NCBI RefSeq assembly: GCF_030816915.1
Contig: NZ_JAUSYN010000002.1
Span: 6,461,501 to 6,525,500 of the forward strand
Origin: Streptomyces sp. B3I8
GTDB taxonomy: Bacteria; Actinomycetota; Actinomycetes; Streptomycetales; Streptomycetaceae
Direction: 5' to 3'
DNA length: 64,000 nt
This document shows, piece after piece, positions 40,173 to 47,363 of the stretch. Made by a program: the position numbers and the translations under genes. The stretch's first letter is position 1. Each line of letters opens with the position of its first letter. The notes below the pieces were generated by a model. The model had not been told where the DNA came from, did no database searches, and worked only from the letters and a program-made list of their open reading frames with translations.

Positions 40173-42914
40173 TCACAGGACCGTGCCCAGGAGGCGCCGG
40201 GAGGTGACGCCCAACTTGGCATACACCTTCCGCAGATGCCATTCCACGGTGTGCGGGCTCAGGAACAACTGGGCGCCGATCTCGGAGTTGGTGAGCCCCT
40301 CCCGGGCCAGGCGCGCGATCTGGCTCTCCTGAGGGGTGAGTGCCGCCACGGCGGCAGCGTCACGGCGGGCCACCGTCTCGCCGGTGGCCCGCAGTTCGCG
40401 GACGGCGCGCTCGGCGAACGCCTGCGCGCCGAACCGGGTGAACAGGCCGTGGGCCGTCCGCAACTGCGCACGGGCGTCGGCGCGGCGGCCCTCCCGCCGC
40501 AGCCACTCCCCGTACAGCAGACGCGCCCGGGCCGTCTCCATGGCGGCCCGGGTGCGACCGAGTCGCTCGATGGACTCCCGGTACAGCTCGTCGGCCGCCG
40601 TGCCGTCACTGAGCAGGGCGCGGCAGCGCGTCTGTATGCCCAGTGCCCAGTCCGTGGCGGCGGCGTCCGTGTCCCGGGTCAGCCGGACCGAAGCCGCCTC
40701 GGCCATGTCGAGCCGGCCGCTGCGCGCCCCGGCCTCCACCACCTCCACCAGCCCCCAGCCGGCCGCGACCAGGTCCTGCGGGTGCGCGCTCGCCCGACGG
40801 CCGGCTTCCAGCGCCTCCTCGTACCTGCCCAGGCCGTTGAGGAGCACGGCCTCCGCCCGGCACGCGACGGCCACCCCGATGCCCTCACCGCGGCCGAGGG
40901 CCTCCTCCCTGCCGGCCTTGATGAGCGGTGCGGCTTCGCCCGCGTGGCCCTGCCAGGCGGCGAGCGTCATCGTGCCGTACGGCGAGAAGCCGCTGCCGAC
41001 CGCCTCCTGGACCCGGCCGGTCTCGGCGATGAGCAGCGCCGCCGCGTCCAGTTCACCGGCGGTCGTGTGGACGACCACCCGTGAATTGAGCGCGAGCGGC
41101 AACTCGGTCAGCGCCCCGACGGCACGGGCGGTGCGCACGTGGCGGGTGACCAGTTCCGTCCAGGCCTCGTGGTCCCACATGTCGGCCGCCAGTGCCGAAG
41201 CCAGCCACGACCAGCGCAGTACCTCGTCGGGGTCGGTCTCCCGGCGGAACGCGCGTACCGCCTCGCGCGAGACGGTGACCGCGTCGCGATACCCGTCGAG
41301 GAAACGGGCGGTGAGGGCGTCCAGCAGCAGATCGGCGGTGCGCGGCGGGCGCGTGCGCGGCGGGGTCGTCCCGCGCGCGGCTGCCGCCACCTCGCGTACG
41401 TGCGCTTCGGACGCGAGGCGTCCGGCGAACATCGCGGCCGACAGGGTGTCCAGGAAGGTCTCGCGGGCCAGGCCCACATCGAGCGGGACCAGGCGTCGCG
41501 CGGTGGCCAACAGCCTGGGGAGCGCTTCGTCGACGCGGCTGGAGGCGAAGGATATCCGGGCCTCGACGAGATCCGCCCGGGCCCGGCCGAGTTCGTCGAG
41601 CGTGCCGGCGCGGGCCAGCTCCAGCAGGTCGCGCGCCGCGGTGGGCGCGCCGGCGCGCAGCTTCGCCTGAGCCGCGGCGAGGGCACGCGTCGCCTTGCGC
41701 CGCGGGTGCGGCGTCAGTACGGCCGCGTGGGCGAGGAACGCGGCCGCCGCGGCGGTGCCGCCTCGCGCCCGCGCCCGACCGGCGGACGACTCCAGCTCCG
41801 CGGCGATGGCCTCGTCCGGCCGGACCGTGGCCCGCGCGAGGTGCCAGGCACGGCGGTCGGGGTCGAGGCGAGGGTCCGTCGCTTCGGCCAGCACCCGGTG
41901 CACCTCCCGCAGCTCCGCGAGCCCGGCCGACCGGTAGATCGCGGAGCGCAGCAACGGATGCCGGAAACGCACCAGCGTGCCGACGTCGAGCAGCCCCGCC
42001 GTCACCGCCGGCTCCACCGCGTCCGGGTCGACGCCCAGTCGCTCGACGGCGCTCCTGAGCAGCGGCACGTCACCGACCGGCTCGGCGGCGGCCGCCAGCA
42101 GCAGGCGCTGCGTCGGCTCCGGGAGCGAGCGGACCCGCGCGAGGTAGCTCCGCTCGATACGGCCGCTCACCCTTCCGGGACCGTGCGGAGCGGACCCCTC
42201 GACCGGTTCCGGGTCGACGTGGCCGTGGGGGAGTTCCAGCAGCGCGAGGGGATTGCCGCGAGCCTCGGCGAGGACGCGGTCGCGGATCCGCTCGTCCATC
42301 GGGCCTTCGGCGCTCGCGTCCAGCAACGCGCGCGCGTCGGTGTCGTCCAGCCCGTGCAGCGCCATCTCGGGCAGGCCGGCCAGGTCGTCGCGTCCCTGCT
42401 GCTCACGGGTGGCGAAGACCAGAGCCAGCGGTTCGGCGAGCATCCTTCGCGCCACGAACGCCAGCGTCTGCGCGGAGACCCGGTCGAGCCACTGGGCGTC
42501 GTCCACGAGGCAGAACAGCGGTCGCCGGGCGGCCACGTCCGTCAGCAGCCCGAGTACGGCCAGACCGACCAGGAACCTGTCCGGGGGCGGCCCCGCGCTC
42601 ACCCCGAACGCCGTGGCCAGCGCTTCCGCCTGCGGCGCCGGGAGGGAGCCGACGTGCCCGAGGAAGGGCGCGCACACCTGGTGCAGTCCCGCGAACGCAA
42701 GCTCCATCTCCGACTCGGCACCCGCTCCCCGGGCGACCCGGTGCGCGGTGACGCGTGCCGCCACGTGATCCAGGAGGGCGGACTTCCCGATGCCGGCGTC
42801 GCCGCGCAGAACCAGCACGCGACTGCGACCGGCCTCCACCTCCGAGACCAGCCCGTCCAGCACTTCGAACTCACGGTGCCGACCACGCAGCCGCTCCGGA
42901 CCGTGCCCGCTCAC
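40173..42914 (-). CDS. LuxR-family ATP-binding regulator (LAL type), copy 2
   Basis: A 913-aa LAL homologue on the opposite strand to copies 1 and 3. Walker A is GDAGIGKS, Walker B LFCLVDDAQWLD, with an Ala-rich helical middle. The C-terminal helix-turn-helix is LTPQESQIARLAREGLTNSEI with LSPHTVEWHLRKVYAKLGV. The GTG at 42914 is chosen because the N-terminus then lines up with copies 1 and 3 (ERLRGRHREFEVLDGL versus TELIGRQDECEVLDGL); the open frame extends to 42947. After LALLELPHG it has VDPEPVEGSAPHGPGRV where the sister copies have unrelated text, possibly a small inserted palindromic repeat. Confidence 0.9.
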   Translation of the reverse strand: MSGHGPERLRGRHREFEVLDGLVSEVEAGRSRVLVLRGDAGIGKSALLDHVAARVTAHRVARGAGAESEMELAFAGLHQVCAPFLGHVGSLPAPQAEALATAFGVSAGPPPDRFLVGLAVLGLLTDVAARRPLFCLVDDAQWLDRVSAQTLAFVARRMLAEPLALVFATREQQGRDDLAGLPEMALHGLDDTDARALLDASAEGPMDERIRDRVLAEARGNPLALLELPHGHVDPEPVEGSAPHGPGRVSGRIERSYLARVRSLPEPTQRLLLAAAAEPVGDVPLLRSAVERLGVDPDAVEPAVTAGLLDVGTLVRFRHPLLRSAIYRSAGLAELREVHRVLAEATDPRLDPDRRAWHLARATVRPDEAIAAELESSAGRARARGGTAAAAAFLAHAAVLTPHPRRKATRALAAAQAKLRAGAPTAARDLLELARAGTLDELGRARADLVEARISFASSRVDEALPRLLATARRLVPLDVGLARETFLDTLSAAMFAGRLASEAHVREVAAAARGTTPPRTRPPRTADLLLDALTARFLDGYRDAVTVSREAVRAFRRETDPDEVLRWSWLASALAADMWDHEAWTELVTRHVRTARAVGALTELPLALNSRVVVHTTAGELDAAALLIAETGRVQEAVGSGFSPYGTMTLAAWQGHAGEAAPLIKAGREEALGRGEGIGVAVACRAEAVLLNGLGRYEEALEAGRRASAHPQDLVAAGWGLVEVVEAGARSGRLDMAEAASVRLTRDTDAAATDWALGIQTRCRALLSDGTAADELYRESIERLGRTRAAMETARARLLYGEWLRREGRRADARAQLRTAHGLFTRFGAQAFAERAVRELRATGETVARRDAAAVAALTPQESQIARLAREGLTNSEIGAQLFLSPHTVEWHLRKVYAKLGVTSRRLLGTVL

Positions 42915-43128
42915 GCAGCGCCCCACACGCGGCGAGCATAACAACACGGCGTGCGGCCGGAGCCGGGTCGGCTTCCGCGACCGTCTCCGCGGGGGTTGTC
43001 ACAGAACGGAGATCCGTTTCATCAAGAGGGCAGAACGCTTTCCTGCGACTCGCGCCGGTGTCCCGGCGCCGGACCCCTCCGGCCCGACGCCGGAAGCCGG
43101 GAGGAGACGACCTCACAGGCTGACCACG

Positions 43129-43449
43129 ATGGACCGTTCCAGCCCTTCGGGCACCACGGAGACAGGGCCGCACGGGTTCGCACAGTCCCAGAAGTGGCTG
43201 ATCGGCGTGCCGTTCCGGTCCACCGCCTCCCGCGTGGTCTGGATGTACTACGTGGTGGACGACGCCGGTGACGTCTCAGGAGCGGTGCGTGCCGCCCTGG
43301 CGCGCGCCGACAGTGTCCAGGAGAGGCAGGCGCGGGGCGGCGGGTCCGTCACGGCAGAGGACCTGGAGGTCCGCAGGATCACGCTGGACATCCTCGGGCA
43401 CACGGGCCTGGACGGCCCCGGCGACCGGTCGGCCACGCCCTCGTGGTGA
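43129..43449 (+). CDS. Hypothetical protein, about 106 aa
   Basis: A single-domain protein containing QKWLIGVPFRSTASRVVWMY, then a helical Ala-rich stretch (GAVRAALARADSVQERQAR) and a polar end. There are no signal peptide, membrane helix, cysteine motif or recognised fold. The start at ATG 43129 lacks a close ribosome site (GGAGGAG is about 22 bp away), so a different start is possible. An exact TGTCACA occurs upstream at 42997-43003, but 16 bp later the sequence is CATC, so I do not count it as a full promoter. It is codirectional with the aldehyde dehydrogenase 140 bp downstream. Function unknown. Confidence 0.5.
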   Translation: MDRSSPSGTTETGPHGFAQSQKWLIGVPFRSTASRVVWMYYVVDDAGDVSGAVRAALARADSVQERQARGGGSVTAEDLEVRRITLDILGHTGLDGPGDRSATPSW

Positions 43450-43588
43450 GGGCCAGGAGCGGCGGGCGGCGCCTCGCGCCGCGGCCGGGACGTCCCACGG
43501 CAGTGCCGCGCTCGCACGGTTCTGTGACCCGGATCATGGGCACGGGAAAGCATGGATGTCCCGCGCCGCGGGGTGTTCGCTGGGCGGC

Positions 43589-45022
43589 ATGAACGAAAGC
43601 CCCGCGACTCCTTTCCCGACTCCTTCCCACTGGATCGACGGCCGTGCCGTCACCGGCTCCGGACCGTTGATCGACGTCGTGAACCCCGCCGACGAATCGA
43701 TCGTCGCCCACCTGCACGAGGCCACCGCCGACGACGTGGACATGGCAGTCGACGCCGCGGTCGCCGCCTTCCCCGGATGGGCCTCGAAGCCCCCGCGGCA
43801 CCGGGCGGACGTCATGCGGCGTCTGGCCGAGGGCCTGCGGAAGCGGAGCGAGGAACTGGCGGCCACCATCACCCTGGAGATGGGCGCCCCCATAGCCTTC
43901 TCCCGGCAGGCGCAGGTCGGATTCCCGGTCGCGTCCGTTCTGGCCGCCGTCGCCGCGGCCGAGCAGCTCGAGTGGACGGAGACGGTCGAGAACTCGCTCG
44001 TCGTCCGCGAACCCGTCGGAGTGGTGGGGGCCATCACCCCGTGGAACTTCCCGTTGCAGCAGTTGGTGACCAAGGTGGTCCCGGCGATGCTGGCGGGCAA
44101 CAGTGTGGTCCTCAAGCCCTCGGAGATGTCTCCCCTCAGCGCCCGTATGTTCGCGGAGATCGCGACGGAGGCCGGGCTCCCGAACGGTGTGTTCAATGTG
44201 GTGCAGGGGACCGGTCCGGTTGTCGGTGAGGCCCTGTCCCGCCACCCGAAGGTCGACATGATCTCGTTCACCGGGTCCACCCGCGCCGGCAAGAGCGTCT
44301 CCGGCGCCGCCTCCGCCACGGTGAAGCGCGTCGCACTCGAACTGGGTGGCAAGGCCGCCCACATCATCCTCCCCGAGGCCGACCTTGACTCCGCCGTCAC
44401 CCGCGGACTCGCCTTCGCCTGGGCCAACGCCGGCCAGGCCTGCGGTGCCTACGTGCGCATGCTCGTGCCCGAGGACCTTCAGGCGGCCGTGGTCGACAGG
44501 CTCCGGACCGCCGCCCAGGAGTACGTGGTCGGTGATCCCGCCGCCGAGGCCACGCGGATCGGACCACTCGCCTCGGAGACCCAGCGCCGGCGCGTCGACG
44601 GCTACATCCGGCGCGGCATCGCCGACGGCGCCACCCTCGTGACGGGCGGCCCCGGCCGTCCGGAGGGTTTCGGGACCGGCGCCTACGTCAGGCCCACGAT
44701 CTTCGCCGACGTCGCACCCGAATCGGTCATCGCCCAGGAGGAGATCTTCGGACCCGTCCTGGTCGTCATCCCCTACACCGACGACGATCACGCCGTCGAG
44801 ATCGCCAACGGCACGGTCTACGGCCTCAACGCCGCGGTGACCGGGGACGAGGACCACGCCATGGCGATCGCCATGCGCCTGCGTGTCGGCCAGGTCGACG
44901 TCAATGGCGGCCCGCACAACTTCCAGGCGCCGTTCGGCGGATACAAGCAGTCCGGCAACGGCCGGGAGATGGGCCGCGCGGGTCTCGAGGAGTTCCTGGA
45001 GACCAAGGCGATCACACGCTGA
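43589..45022 (+). CDS. NAD(P)-dependent aldehyde dehydrogenase
   Basis: A 477-aa aldehyde dehydrogenase of the classical superfamily, oxidising an aldehyde to acid. ITPWNFPLQQLVTKVVPAML is the cofactor entry, VVLKPSEMSPLSA follows, then FTGSTRAGKSV. The general-base Glu is in ALELGGKAAHIIL, the catalytic Cys in NAGQACGAYVRM, and the conserved NG.. end in PFGGYKQSGNGREMG. Length and motifs are complete. The ATG at 43589 has only a weak GGGCGG upstream. Substrate class is not readable; betaine/benzaldehyde/succinate-semialdehyde-type enzymes share these motifs. Confidence 0.93.
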   Translation: MNESPATPFPTPSHWIDGRAVTGSGPLIDVVNPADESIVAHLHEATADDVDMAVDAAVAAFPGWASKPPRHRADVMRRLAEGLRKRSEELAATITLEMGAPIAFSRQAQVGFPVASVLAAVAAAEQLEWTETVENSLVVREPVGVVGAITPWNFPLQQLVTKVVPAMLAGNSVVLKPSEMSPLSARMFAEIATEAGLPNGVFNVVQGTGPVVGEALSRHPKVDMISFTGSTRAGKSVSGAASATVKRVALELGGKAAHIILPEADLDSAVTRGLAFAWANAGQACGAYVRMLVPEDLQAAVVDRLRTAAQEYVVGDPAAEATRIGPLASETQRRRVDGYIRRGIADGATLVTGGPGRPEGFGTGAYVRPTIFADVAPESVIAQEEIFGPVLVVIPYTDDDHAVEIANGTVYGLNAAVTGDEDHAMAIAMRLRVGQVDVNGGPHNFQAPFGGYKQSGNGREMGRAGLEEFLETKAITR

Positions 45023-45185
45023 CGCACCCTGCCACCGTTTCCGCGAAGAACACACTGTTCGTCGGGAATGCGGCAACCCCGGTGCGGCGTTGACTCGTTG
45101 TTACGTGCTTGACATCTCGTTGATCCACTGAATCACGGCGGTGCGCTCGAACCGGGGCGGTACGGCCCCGTGCGAAAGGACGACC

Positions 45186-46016
45186 ATGGCGGACCGCGCG
45201 GCGCTGGCCGCGTTCCTGCGGGCGCGCCGCGAGGCCCTGCAACCCGAGGACGTCGGGTTGCCGCGCGGCCGCCGCAGGCGAACCGGAGGGCTGCGCCGGG
45301 AGGAGGTCGCGGCCCTGTGCGACATGTCGGTGGACTACTACGGCCGGCTGGAGCAGCCGCGGGGCCCCCACCCCTCGGAACACATGCTCACCGCGATGGC
45401 CCGCGGCCTGCGCCTGTCACTGGAGGAACGTGATCTCCTGTTCCGGCTCGCCGGTCACGCCCTGCCGCGCCGGGCGCGACGCGGTGATCACGTCGCCCCC
45501 GGGACGATGCGCATCCTGGACCGGCTGGAGGACACTCCCGCCCAGGTGATGAACCACCTGGGCGAGACGCTGACCCAGACACGCCCCGCGGTGGCCCTGC
45601 TGGGTGACCAGACCGCTCACACGGGACTGGCTCGCAGTGCCCACTACCGCTGGTTCACGGACCCTGCCGCCCGCCTGGTCCACCCCGAGAGCGATCACGC
45701 CGAGCAGAGCCGTCTCATGGTGGCCGACCTCCACAGCGCCTACTCCCGCGACGGGGGCGACTCGGGTGCCGCCACGCTCGTGGACGCGTTGAACAGGGAG
45801 AGTCCCGAGTTCGCCGGCCTGTGGCGGCAGCGCCCCGTGCTGGGACCGTACTGCGCCTCCAAGCGCTTCGTGCACCCACAGGTCGGAACACTCGAACTGC
45901 ACTGCCAGACACTGATCGATCCCGACCAGTCCCAGCGGCTCGTGGTCTACACCGCGACACCGGGGACCGAGAGCCACACCAACCTCGGACTGCTGTCCCT
46001 CCTGCCGCTCTTGTGA
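45186..46016 (+). CDS. XRE-family regulator with MmyB-like ligand domain
   Basis: A 276-aa regulator. The N-terminal helix-turn-helix has RTGGLRREEVAALCDMSVDYYGRLEQ (residues about 38-65), the mark of the MmyB-type XRE family. The C-terminal 170 residues form the MmyB ligand-binding domain (LLGDQTAHTGLARSAHYRW, FVHPQVGTLELHCQTL, RLVVYTATPGTESHTNLGLL), thought to bind a fatty acid or similar. The ATG at 45186 follows AAAGGA. It is convergent with the nitroreductase gene, whose end is 25 bp away. Such regulators usually control a neighbouring oxidoreductase, so the aldehyde dehydrogenase upstream is a candidate target. Confidence 0.9.
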   Translation: MADRAALAAFLRARREALQPEDVGLPRGRRRRTGGLRREEVAALCDMSVDYYGRLEQPRGPHPSEHMLTAMARGLRLSLEERDLLFRLAGHALPRRARRGDHVAPGTMRILDRLEDTPAQVMNHLGETLTQTRPAVALLGDQTAHTGLARSAHYRWFTDPAARLVHPESDHAEQSRLMVADLHSAYSRDGGDSGAATLVDALNRESPEFAGLWRQRPVLGPYCASKRFVHPQVGTLELHCQTLIDPDQSQRLVVYTATPGTESHTNLGLLSLLPLL

Positions 46017-46041
46017 AGGGCGGCCCTCACGGCTTCCCGGG

Positions 46042-46650
46042 TCAGGCCCAGTCGAGGGCGTGCTCGTGGGCCAGCCTCGGCATGCGGTCGAACGCCGGAG
46101 GTCCGGCCGGGTGCCCGATGTTGACCACGAGGATGGAGTGCCAGTCGCTGTCGGCGAAGAACTCCTTGTCGATTCCGGCCGGGTCGAAGCCGGCCATCGG
46201 GCCCGCGGCCAGACCGAGGGCGCGCACGGCGAGGATGAAGTAGCCGGCCTGCAGCGGTCCGTTGAACGAGGTGATGGCCTCGCGCTGGGCGGGCTCGTTC
46301 TCGAAGTGCTCCCTCATCTCCGGGCGGATGGGCAGGACGTGCGGGATGTGCTCGTGGAAGCGGTGGTCCACGGCGAGAACCGCGACGACGGGCGCGGAGG
46401 CCGACTTCGGCCGGTTCCCCTCGTCGAGGTGCGGCAGCAGGCGCTCCTTGCCTTCGGCCGTACGGACGTACAGGACGCGCAACGGCTGGGTGTTCGCTGC
46501 GGTCGGTGCCCAGCGGGCGAGTTCCCAGATGCCGGTGAGCGTCTCGTCGTCGACCGGCGTGTCGGCGAAGGAGTACGCGGTGCGGGCGTCGGTGAAGAGC
46601 GCGGCGCCGGCCTCTGCGGGGATGCGGGGGAGGAGTCCGGGAACGGACAT
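46042..46650 (-). CDS. Nitroreductase-family protein, malonic-semialdehyde-reductase type
   Basis: A 202-aa FMN-dependent oxidoreductase of the nitroreductase fold, RutE/HadB-like. The FMN-binding start is ALFTDARTAYSFADTPV; the WAPTAANTQPLRVLYV block contacts FMN phosphate; the C-terminal AAGPMAGFDPAGID is typical of the RutE branch. Family members reduce 3-oxopropanoate or nitro/quinone compounds with NAD(P)H. The ATG at 46650 has an excellent AGGAG. A HxlR-type regulator is transcribed divergently, 112 bp away, and a palindrome in between (46694-46704) is a candidate operator, so this gene is likely its target. Confidence 0.88.
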   Translation of the reverse strand: MSVPGLLPRIPAEAGAALFTDARTAYSFADTPVDDETLTGIWELARWAPTAANTQPLRVLYVRTAEGKERLLPHLDEGNRPKSASAPVVAVLAVDHRFHEHIPHVLPIRPEMREHFENEPAQREAITSFNGPLQAGYFILAVRALGLAAGPMAGFDPAGIDKEFFADSDWHSILVVNIGHPAGPPAFDRMPRLAHEHALDWA

Positions 46651-46690
46651 GCGAAGTCTCCTGGCTCGTTGTGCTCGTTCTATAAGAGTA

Positions 46691-46720
46691 ACTAGGTAAA
46701 ACCTGGCCACTAGGAAAAAC
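46691..46720. promoter_or_regulatory. Candidate HxlR operator: palindrome within a direct repeat
   Basis: ACTAGG(T/A)AAAAC occurs at 46691-46702 and 46709-46720. The first copy contains the inverted repeat AGGT-AAA-ACCT (46694-46704). It lies in the AT-rich centre of the nitroreductase/HxlR divergent region, where repressor control of both promoters is expected. Confidence 0.55.
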
Positions 46721-46762
46721 AGAGCGACCTTCGGCAGAGTAGCACCCGGTTACCCTGGGGGC

Positions 46763-47164
46763 ATGGAGAAGGCGAAGGGCACCCGATCGGCGGACACGGA
46801 CGGCACGGAGGCCGAGCGGCATCATCCGGCGGCTTGTGACGGCGCGCTGACCAAGGCGTTCGGCTTTCTCGGCAAGCGGTGGAACGGCGTCCTCCTGGCC
46901 ACCTTGCAGCACGGCCCACTGGGCTACGCCGAGTTGCGGCGCGCGGTGGAGGGCATCAGCGACTCGGTCCTCTCGGAGCGGCTCTCCGAGCTGTCCGCCG
47001 CGGGTCTCGCGTACCGCGAGGTGGAGCCCGGACCGCCCGTCATGGTGCGCTACCGTCTCACTCCGGACGGGACAGCCCTGATGCCCATCCTCACCGAGCT
47101 GGCCGGATGGGCGTCCCAGCACCTCCCGGACACGCCGACTTCGCGGCGCGGCGGCCGCGGTTAG
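46763..47164 (+). CDS. HxlR-family transcriptional regulator
   Basis: A 133-aa winged-helix regulator of the HxlR (DUF24) family. These dimers respond to aldehydes, quinones or oxidants, often through a Cys near the N-terminus; here AACDGALTKAFGFLGKRWN carries such a Cys (about residue 25). The core reads LLATLQHGPLGYAELRRAV, ISDSVLSERLSEL and a wing VMVRYRLTPDG. The ATG at 46763 has only a weak upstream GGGGGC. It is divergent to the nitroreductase. An exact TGTCACA-N16-TGTC motif downstream on the opposite strand (47194-47220) would produce RNA antisense to this gene. Confidence 0.9.
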   Translation: MEKAKGTRSADTDGTEAERHHPAACDGALTKAFGFLGKRWNGVLLATLQHGPLGYAELRRAVEGISDSVLSERLSELSAAGLAYREVEPGPPVMVRYRLTPDGTALMPILTELAGWASQHLPDTPTSRRGGRG

Positions 47165-47193
47165 ACGTCGCCGTCGTGGTGACACGAAGGAAC

Positions 47194-47220
47194 GACAGCG
47201 TTGCGAGCTTCCGTGTGACA
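47194..47220 (-). promoter_or_regulatory. ECF41/SigJ-type promoter motif pointing antisense into the HxlR gene
   Basis: Exact TGTCACA on the minus strand (47220-47214), 16 bp, TGTC (47197-47194). No minus-strand gene starts before the nitroreductase at 46650, so it either makes an antisense RNA or marks a lost gene. Confidence 0.5.
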
Positions 47221-47251
47221 GCCTCCGCCCCATCTCTCACGTGGATTGAGT

Positions 47252-47274
47252 CACAAGGTGTAGACACAAGGTGT
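47252..47274. repeat. Direct repeat CACAAGGTGT upstream of LAL copy 3
   Basis: CACAAGGTGT at 47252-47261 and 47265-47274, spaced 13 bp centre to centre, about 90 bp before the LAL gene. It could be a regulator binding site; inference only. Confidence 0.4.
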
Positions 47275-47363
47275 GGTGTCTGCTCCGGGTATCGTGAAAG
47301 GGATCGTTCCGACACCCGTTGCGGGAGCTCGCCGTCCCCGGAGCCACCTGAGGAGCCACGCGC

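Noticed and set aside
42997..43023. TGTCACA-N16-CATC before the hypothetical gene at 43129
   Set aside because: The -10 lacks the GTC common to all accepted sites; possible but not counted.
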